From Candidatus Heimdallarchaeota archaeon (GTDB lineage Archaea; Asgardarchaeota; Heimdallarchaeia; Heimdallarchaeales; Kariarchaeaceae): a stretch of DNA of 19,807 nt. The translations under genes were made by a program, and so were the position numbers. The notes below the pieces were generated by a model. That model was not told the origin of the DNA. It worked only from the letters and a program-made list of their open reading frames with translations, and ran no database searches. Below, in pieces: positions 15,100-19,807 of this stretch (position 1 is its first letter; each line of letters starts with the position of its first letter). The stretch is taken from assembly GCA_015522385.1 (NCBI GenBank), contig WAMJ01000285.1, positions 1 through 19,807 on the forward strand, in the 5' to 3' direction.

Positions 15100-15899
15100 A
15101 ATAGCATGTCCTCGGGTGGATTTAAACCATATTTTCTTCGGATATGATTTGGAAGGATCAAAGACCAGTAAAAGTAAACAGCTGAGGAAGCAAGAAGTAG
15201 CCCGGGAATTAAGTTGTAGGATATAGCGTAAATGGGATTAGTTTGGATCTGTTGAGATGACAATACAGAGATGATGAGGATTACAAATAGAGACGCGACA
15301 TGACCCACAATGAACCACCAAGCTTTAAGCGTAAGATCCAGTCTACTCTTCATCATCATTGAAGTATTATCATTTTTCTCACGATTTAGAAGAATCAGAA
15401 CTGGGATCATCACCAAAATGGTGGTTAGTACACCTGTGAACAGTATCAGGTTTGAGAGTCGTAGAACATTGACAACTGCCGTTAGGAGCATTATGATCGA
15501 CACAATATATATCATCTTAATAATGCGATCAATCCTCCATTCCCTGATTTTTGGAACTCTGATCAAAGTAGAAACCTGCTTGGTTGAAGTGATGAAGACT
15601 AAGAACCAAGGGATATACTCCCAAGCCGCAAGTAAATTCTTCTTTCCATAACTGATATATAGGATGAATGTGTCTATTCCAGTGACGAGGAAACGGAATG
15701 CTATAGCAAAGTTCATCCCAATGACAGAATTAGCAATACGGTTGACAGTCCCGTTATCTGATTTAATTCCCTGCAAACGGAGCATCAGGTACATCGGGAT
15801 AAATGCAAGTCCGAAGTTGATTATTGTTGCATAGAATAATCCATCTCTGTTGAAGAATATTACGCTGTCTTCGAGAAGAAACTTCGTCCAGTCAATCAT
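15096..15899 (-). CDS. Seven-span membrane protein, family unknown
   Basis: A 267-residue protein with about seven hydrophobic segments, starting outside with a short polar N-terminus (DWTKFLLEDS). Spans lie near residues 24-42, 58-80, 92-108, 128-146, 150-170, 190-212 and 228-248. A basic loop (KIREWRIDR) lies near 116-124, and a short tail IRRKYGLNPPEDMLF ends the protein. No catalytic or ligand motif stands out. The size and seven-span layout recall archaeal 7TM sensor modules, but no kinase or signalling domain follows, so a function cannot be given. The ATG at 15899 has an ACTTTATC TATA-like box at 15930-15937, giving at most a very short leader. It is divergent from the potassium channel gene. 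Confidence 0.75.
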   Translation of the reverse strand: MIDWTKFLLEDSVIFFNRDGLFYATIINFGLAFIPMYLMLRLQGIKSDNGTVNRIANSVIGMNFAIAFRFLVTGIDTFILYISYGKKNLLAAWEYIPWFLVFITSTKQVSTLIRVPKIREWRIDRIIKMIYIVSIIMLLTAVVNVLRLSNLILFTGVLTTILVMIPVLILLNREKNDNTSMMMKSRLDLTLKAWWFIVGHVASLFVILIISVLSSQQIQTNPIYAISYNLIPGLLLASSAVYFYWSLILPNHIRRKYGLNPPEDMLF

Positions 15900-15929
15900 G
15901 CAGAACCACTATTGGGAATATCAATGTCT

Positions 15930-15937
15930 GATAAAGT
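15930..15937 (-). promoter_or_regulatory. TATA-like box of seven-span membrane protein gene
   Basis: The minus strand reads ACTTTATC, ending 30 bases before the ATG at 15899. The spacing is slightly long for a fully leaderless transcript. Confidence 0.35.
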
Positions 15938-15980
15938 ACACTCTTAAACCTATACTGGCCGAGGAGATGGAATGCACAAA

Positions 15981-16010
15981 ATTGATCAATAAGTACCTAT
16001 AATTGATCAA
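15981..16010. promoter_or_regulatory. Two tandem TTGATCAA palindromes spaced 21 bp
   Basis: Perfect 8-base palindromes TTGATCAA start at 15982 and 16003; the first extends to ATTGATCAAT. Both are preceded by AATTGATCAA direct repeats. The 21-bp offset is two helical turns, so two dimers would sit on the same face of the DNA. They lie between divergent genes for a seven-span protein and a potassium channel and are candidate operators. Confidence 0.45.
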
Positions 16011-16070
16011 GGGGCTGTCCGAGGAAATATGTCAAGAAAAGATGTTGGAATTATTACTTGAAAACAATCA

Positions 16071-16078
16071 TTTAAATC
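16071..16078 (+). promoter_or_regulatory. Candidate TATA box of potassium channel gene
   Basis: TTTAAATC ends 23 bases before the ATG at 16102, the same spacing as the other leaderless genes here. It implies that the longer frame from 16003 overstates the protein. Confidence 0.4.
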
Positions 16079-16101
16079 ACGGAGATAGAGAGTCTCTCCT
16101 A

Positions 16102-17685
16102 ATGGAGACCATCTCCAATCGACGGCTTTTCCGAGCACTACTCAGTTTGTCCTTACTCAGCTACCTCGCAGCGATATGGGCATTTATTTCCTTGGAAGGG
16201 AAAACCCCCCTTGAGGCAGTCTACTTTGTTGTCGTGACTCTATCCACAGTCGGTTTTGGAGATATAACTCCATCACATCCAGTAACGCAAGTCATTGTTA
16301 TCCTACTAATTACTGTTGGAATTTCTACTTTAGCCTATATAACTCAAGCATTTGCTGAAAAGATCGTCAGCAGATCCGAGGATATTGTTTTTCTTCCTTC
16401 AAGTAAGATTTCCGTAGAAAATCACGTTGTTATCTACGGATTCACACCAGTGGCAAGTTATATAGCAGCGTACCTCAAGGACAGATTCTTCAATGTTGTC
16501 GTCTTGGATTTTGAGGAGGAGAAGGTCATCTTGGCTAGGAAAAAGGGATTTGAGGCATACCTCCTTCTCGACGTCTTTTCCAAAGATCTGGAAATTTTGA
16601 ACATTCAGAAAGCCGCGGTGATCTACACTTTCATTCCCGATGAGAACCTCACAATCAAGCTAGTACTCACTATTCGAGACATGAACAAGACTGTGCCCAT
16701 ATACTCGAAAACCTCGTCCGAGATTACCCAAGAACTTGCTAGGATGCTAGGTATAACCAGAACATATCACAATGAAAGTCTAATAGCCTCATTCATTAAT
16801 TTCTTATCAAGCAAGAGAGACGTGTTTATTCTTCCTCACCAAGATGTCGAAGGTAGTAGATTCATGATGGTTCTCATGGAGAAAGAGATGGATTTATCGA
16901 GGTATTGTTCTATGTACTTTCCAGCTGCTAGAGTTGGATCAAATCTGGAAAATGTAGAGGTTTGGAGTGAGAGGAGCAACTTGAACCAGATACTATATGC
17001 CATTCCACAAGAGGATTTTGACAGCTCGATGATTGAGGATATGAGAGAAGAAAAGGAAGTCTATGATAAGATCTTCATAGGAGGTTTCTCTCGTGCGATC
17101 CACCATGTAATCGGTCATATAACTATCGAGAATCAGGAGATAGATATCCTAACTTTTTCCGAGGAAGAGCATCGCCTTGCAGAGGAGCTTGGATATAATT
17201 CAATTCTTATTAAAAAAATCGACCCGATACCCCAGATAGAAGAGAATCTGAGCGACAAAGATTTGGTGATAAATATGTTTGAGGAAGCATTACAGTCCCT
17301 GAATCTCTCACTCTCAATTCGTAAAAGCAAAGTCTCCCCAGTTATATTCCAATATGTCAAAAGTCCGGTAGAGCACGAGATATTCAAAAAGGTAAGGGTG
17401 GATAGAATATTCTCTCCACGGATGCTCACTGCACGGGCAATGATCTTGATTTTTCTAGCGAAAATTCAGCAGACTCCATCATTCATCACAGAGGAACACC
17501 AAGTCTTTGAGCATATTGTTCGAAGCAACGACCATCTGATCGGAAGGAATCTTCAGCGATTGATGAAATACGGATACAAACTTCTTCTTCTTGACAGAGA
17601 TGGGGAAATTATTAGTAGACCACGGGAGGATCTCGTCATCAGAGAGGGAGACAATTTAGTCCTATATAAATCGATTGAGACCTAA
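16102..17685 (+). CDS. Two-span potassium channel with RCK domains
   Basis: A potassium channel of the MthK/TrkA type. Numbered from the upstream TTG at 16003: span 1 at 45-63, pore helix and selectivity filter TVGFGD at 82-87, span 2 at 95-116, RCK domain at 140-255 beginning HVVIYGFTPVA, a second RCK-like half at about 352-400 beginning YDKIFIGGFSRA, and RCK_C-like sequence at 500-557. The first RCK has GFTPVA where a Rossmann GxGxxG would be, so nucleotide binding may be lost or altered; a Ca2+ or other ligand is possible. Two RCK halves in one chain are unusual for a two-span channel. The start is uncertain: TTG 16003 lies within an operator-like palindrome, ATG 16042 is possible, and I favour ATG 16102 because of its TATA box. 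It ends overlapping the convergent helicase gene by 4 bases. Confidence 0.9.
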   Translation: METISNRRLFRALLSLSLLSYLAAIWAFISLEGKTPLEAVYFVVVTLSTVGFGDITPSHPVTQVIVILLITVGISTLAYITQAFAEKIVSRSEDIVFLPSSKISVENHVVIYGFTPVASYIAAYLKDRFFNVVVLDFEEEKVILARKKGFEAYLLLDVFSKDLEILNIQKAAVIYTFIPDENLTIKLVLTIRDMNKTVPIYSKTSSEITQELARMLGITRTYHNESLIASFINFLSSKRDVFILPHQDVEGSRFMMVLMEKEMDLSRYCSMYFPAARVGSNLENVEVWSERSNLNQILYAIPQEDFDSSMIEDMREEKEVYDKIFIGGFSRAIHHVIGHITIENQEIDILTFSEEEHRLAEELGYNSILIKKIDPIPQIEENLSDKDLVINMFEEALQSLNLSLSIRKSKVSPVIFQYVKSPVEHEIFKKVRVDRIFSPRMLTARAMILIFLAKIQQTPSFITEEHQVFEHIVRSNDHLIGRNLQRLMKYGYKLLLLDRDGEIISRPREDLVIREGDNLVLYKSIET

Positions 17686-18986
17686 CGTCTTCTCTTACGG
17701 TTTGTTGGAGGTTTCTTCTCTTTTCTGTAGTTCCATCCAGGGTTGAAGGTCCTCTTCTTTCTTCTCTCCTCCAACTTCTGTTTACGTTCCTTCTCCCTCT
17801 GAACCCTTGCGTCCGCTTTTTTCTTCTTCTTCTTAAGCTCGTAGTTAGACACTCTAAGATGGTCAGGGAGTTTCCGCGAACGGTGGAATTTAGTTCCTAT
17901 TAGTTTCTCATATCTTGCAACATTGTGGAAATCTTCGGGGGTAACCAGAGTCCAAGCGGTCCCCGGTCTTCCAGCTCTTGCCGTCCTTCCAACCCGGTGA
18001 ACATAATCCTCAATCACGTTGGGTAGGTCAAAGTTGATGACATGGGATACCTCAGGAATATTTATTCCTCTGGAAATAAGATCAGAAGCGACTAGAACCT
18101 GTACAATACCGTGATCAAAGTTTATCAAGGCCTTCATCCTCTGTTTATCTGTAAGACCACCATGGATCTCCTCTAGCTCAAGTCCCTCCTTGAGGAGATG
18201 GTTGGCAACGACCCTTACTGCATCCTTGGTCCGGCAGAAGACTATTGCAGAGGTGATCGAGGGGTCCCGAAGTAGATCAGCAAGTACATCCAGCTTCTCA
18301 CCTTTGGTAACCTCGAAGATGTTCTGTTTCAACCGGTTCGAAGTCTTCAGCCGAGCTATCTCGATCTTGTGGGGGCTCTTCATCATATCATTGGCAAGCT
18401 TTTCCATATCTTTGGGAAGTGTCGCGGAGAAAAGGTGGGTCTTACACTCCTTGTTCTTCTTGAAGATGTCGTAAATTTCCATTATATCATCGTAGAAGCC
18501 CATCTCAAGTAAGCGGTCACACTCATCGAGTACGAAGTGCTGGATCTTACTAAGGTCAACCAGTCCCTTCTCTATGTACTCCTTAAGCTTAAGTGGAGTA
18601 GCGATGATAATGTCAACTGGCTCCTTCATCTTTGCCTGTATTTTGTTGAAGGGTCGGTGTGAGATTATCCCAACGGAATTCAGGGCGACAAATTCACCCA
18701 GTTTCTCAGCCTCACCTTCGATCTGTCGGGCCAGCTCGCGGGTTGGGGAGAGAATAAGGGCAAGAGGGTTATTGTGCTCAACTGGTTTGCGGACTATATT
18801 GTGTATAACTGGAGCTAGGTAAGCTATAGTCTTCCCAGTACCGGATGGTGCGATACCGAGGACATGCTTACCCTTGATAATTGCGGGAACCGCTTTCTTC
18901 TGTATTTCTGTAGGACTGTAGTAGCCAAATTTCTCGTTCAGGGATTTGACCAGTCTATCGTCCAGACCCAATTGATCGAATTTCAT
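17682..18986 (-). CDS. DEAD-box RNA helicase with basic C-terminal tail
   Basis: A 434-residue ATP-dependent RNA helicase. Motifs in order: Q motif with Gln at SPTEIQKKA (24-32), Walker A PSGTGKT (47-53), PTRELA (81-86), DECD (154-157), SAT (187-189), then domain 2 with FCRTKDA, SDLISRGINIPEV and the ATP-binding/arginine-finger motif HRVGRTARAG. All catalytic motifs are present, although motif II reads DECD and the GG motif is replaced by ISHR. From about 385 the protein becomes a very basic, Lys/Arg-rich tail with KKKKKK, likely for RNA binding. It is probably a cold-type or ribosome-assembly helicase; the sequence does not fix the target. AAGGAGAG precedes the ATG at 18986 by 4 bases, and a TTTTTAAT box lies at 19022-19029, so it has a short leader. 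It may also be read from the longin gene, 54 bases upstream. Confidence 0.95.
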   Translation of the reverse strand: MKFDQLGLDDRLVKSLNEKFGYYSPTEIQKKAVPAIIKGKHVLGIAPSGTGKTIAYLAPVIHNIVRKPVEHNNPLALILSPTRELARQIEGEAEKLGEFVALNSVGIISHRPFNKIQAKMKEPVDIIIATPLKLKEYIEKGLVDLSKIQHFVLDECDRLLEMGFYDDIMEIYDIFKKNKECKTHLFSATLPKDMEKLANDMMKSPHKIEIARLKTSNRLKQNIFEVTKGEKLDVLADLLRDPSITSAIVFCRTKDAVRVVANHLLKEGLELEEIHGGLTDKQRMKALINFDHGIVQVLVASDLISRGINIPEVSHVINFDLPNVIEDYVHRVGRTARAGRPGTAWTLVTPEDFHNVARYEKLIGTKFHRSRKLPDHLRVSNYELKKKKKKADARVQREKERKQKLEERRKKRTFNPGWNYRKEKKPPTNRKRRR

Positions 18987-18990
18987 GTTT

Positions 18991-19029
18991 CTCTCCTTAA
19001 AGAATGGACAGTGTAGTGCTATTAAAAAT
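18991..19029 (-). promoter_or_regulatory. Promoter and ribosome binding site of helicase gene
   Basis: The minus strand has a TTTTTAAT TATA-like box (19022-19029) and a strong AAGGAGAG site (18991-18998). Together they suggest a leadered transcript, in contrast to the leaderless genes nearby. Confidence 0.4.
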
Positions 19030-19040
19030 TAGGCGTAGAT

Positions 19041-19718
19041 TCAGATTTCGAAGATTTGATTTATCGTGTGGGCCAATTCCGCATCGACATTGAGCTGGAC
19101 TCCTTGCTTGATCCCTGCCTGAATATCATCCCCATAGTGCTCCTCGAGATACTTAACAGCCTTGTGGTGTGCTTTCACTGTCTTCTCGCTTACATTCTCG
19201 GTGAAGATGATTGAGATGAACTCATCACGCTTGAGGAAGTGGAGCCACATATCTTCAAGCCTAATCTCCTCAATCGATTTCTGGACGGTCTCGTTGAAGA
19301 TACTACCAATGGCTGTGATAGCGCTGGAGAAGAGGATGTCATTTTTGGCGATATTACTACCCTCCTCAGTATTAAATGAGTGTCCCATAAGTTGAGTTCC
19401 AGACTTGCTGACCAGCATCATGTAGCTGAGCTCAGACTTAGCTTTTGTGCCCTTCTCCTTACTCGGTGGTAGGACTTCTGTGGAAGCTGGTTTGCTCTTC
19501 TTTTCCCGAAGGAACTTCACATGGGCAATTATGTCATTCGCTAGCTTCTTTAACCACTCTCTACGATTCTCATTACCCGTCGCTTTAATCATGTTCACCG
19601 CAATCTCTGCGGCATCAATATAAGAATTAATGGCATCTTCTGTCGAACCAATTTCCTCCAATGCCTTGGCTTTCCTCACTGTGGAAAGCATCGAGTTGTC
19701 AACTTCCATTACAAACAC
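19041..19718 (-). CDS. MIT-like helical domain fused to a longin/roadblock-like domain
   Basis: A 225-residue protein. Residues 11-73 form three helices with MIT-like spacing: KAKALEEIGSTEDAINSYIDAAE, then AVNMIKATG, then WLKKLANDIIAHVKFLRE. MIT domains bind ESCRT-III tails in eukaryotes, and TPR is the nearest alternative. After a Lys/Pro/Ser linker (74-95), residues 97-200 have a longin/roadblock-like order: strand YMMLVSKSGTQLMGH, helix with AKNDILFSSAITAIGSIF, strand/loop IRLEDMWLHFLKRDEFISIIF, and a closing helix VKAHHKAVKYLEEHYGDDI. This pairing of a membrane-trafficking adaptor and a small-GTPase-type platform domain is an Asgard-like eukaryotic signature. The start is GTG 19718, with a TATA box at 19739-19746; ATG 19709 is possible. 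Domain calls rest on pattern recognition only. Confidence 0.8.
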   Translation of the reverse strand: MFVMEVDNSMLSTVRKAKALEEIGSTEDAINSYIDAAEIAVNMIKATGNENRREWLKKLANDIIAHVKFLREKKSKPASTEVLPPSKEKGTKAKSELSYMMLVSKSGTQLMGHSFNTEEGSNIAKNDILFSSAITAIGSIFNETVQKSIEEIRLEDMWLHFLKRDEFISIIFTENVSEKTVKAHHKAVKYLEEHYGDDIQAGIKQGVQLNVDAELAHTINQIFEI

Positions 19719-19738
19719 GTATGATTTATCCTACAGGG

Positions 19739-19746
19739 ATATAAAT
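19739..19746 (-). promoter_or_regulatory. TATA box of MIT-longin gene
   Basis: The minus strand reads TTTATATC, centred about 24 bases before the GTG at 19718, so the GTG fits a leaderless start better than the ATG at 19709. Confidence 0.45.
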
Positions 19747-19793
19747 TTGATTGAATAGATATGTAGGAATGGAACTATCCAACACTTCACAAT

Positions 19794-19801
19794 CTTTATA
19801 G
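19794..19801 (+). promoter_or_regulatory. Outgoing TATA-like box at the right edge
   Basis: CTTTATAG on the plus strand probably drives a gene beyond the window, divergent from the MIT-longin gene. No coding sequence for it is visible. Confidence 0.3.
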
Positions 19802-19807
19802 TCTGAA

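Noticed and set aside
15972..15992. Tiny frame (six codons, MHKIDQ) before the potassium channel, as a possible leader peptide
   Set aside because: Has a TATA-like CTTAAACC at suitable distance, but six codons in AT-rich DNA is easily chance, and it overlaps the first palindrome.

Overview
This window looks archaeal and probably comes from an Asgard archaeon (lineage unresolved; I infer this and cannot search). Several genes have a TATA-like box about 25-30 bases before the start codon, as expected for leaderless archaeal transcripts. Genes inside operons instead carry AGGAGG or AGGTG-type ribosome binding sites. Arginine is largely AGA/AGG. The last gene joins a MIT-like helical domain to a longin/roadblock-like domain, a eukaryote-like combination typical of Asgard genomes. 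I see no tRNA, rRNA, CRISPR array, insertion sequence or phage gene, so this is a chromosomal region rich in membrane and cell-surface functions.

Layout. Bases 1-3324 (minus strand): a truncated small membrane protein, a HerA/FtsK-like ATPase with an unusual C-terminal extension, and a Bax inhibitor-1/TMBIM-like membrane protein. Bases 3585-4826 (plus): phosphoglycerate kinase, whose promoter shows that the true start is 3615. Bases 4841-5902 (plus): a zinc-ribbon membrane protein that resembles a site-2 protease without its catalytic residues. Bases 5929-12259 (plus): a tight five-gene operon of MoxR AAA+ ATPase, a secreted/membrane protein made of two fused paralogous halves, a single-span surface protein, a polytopic protein with a DUF4129-like tail, and a DUF58 (VWA/MIDAS) protein. 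Bases 12315-15099 (plus): an operon of ZIP-family metal transporter, CuA-like membrane cupredoxin and membrane-anchored beta-propeller, with a perfect 8+8 inverted repeat just before its TATA box. Bases 15096-15899 (minus): a seven-span membrane protein. Bases 16102-17685 (plus): a potassium channel with RCK domains. Bases 17682-19718 (minus): a DEAD-box RNA helicase and the MIT-longin protein. A promoter pointing right lies at the window's edge.

How the genes may work together. The MoxR-DUF58 cluster resembles bacterial Bat/MoxR systems, in which a AAA+ ATPase and a MIDAS-bearing VWA protein act on envelope substrates. Here the envelope partners are lineage-specific and tightly coupled (4-base overlap, 1-base gap), so this is the best candidate for an undescribed system. 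The second operon suggests metal uptake coupled to an extracytoplasmic copper protein. Both convergent gene pairs overlap at their stop codons, leaving no spacer for terminators.
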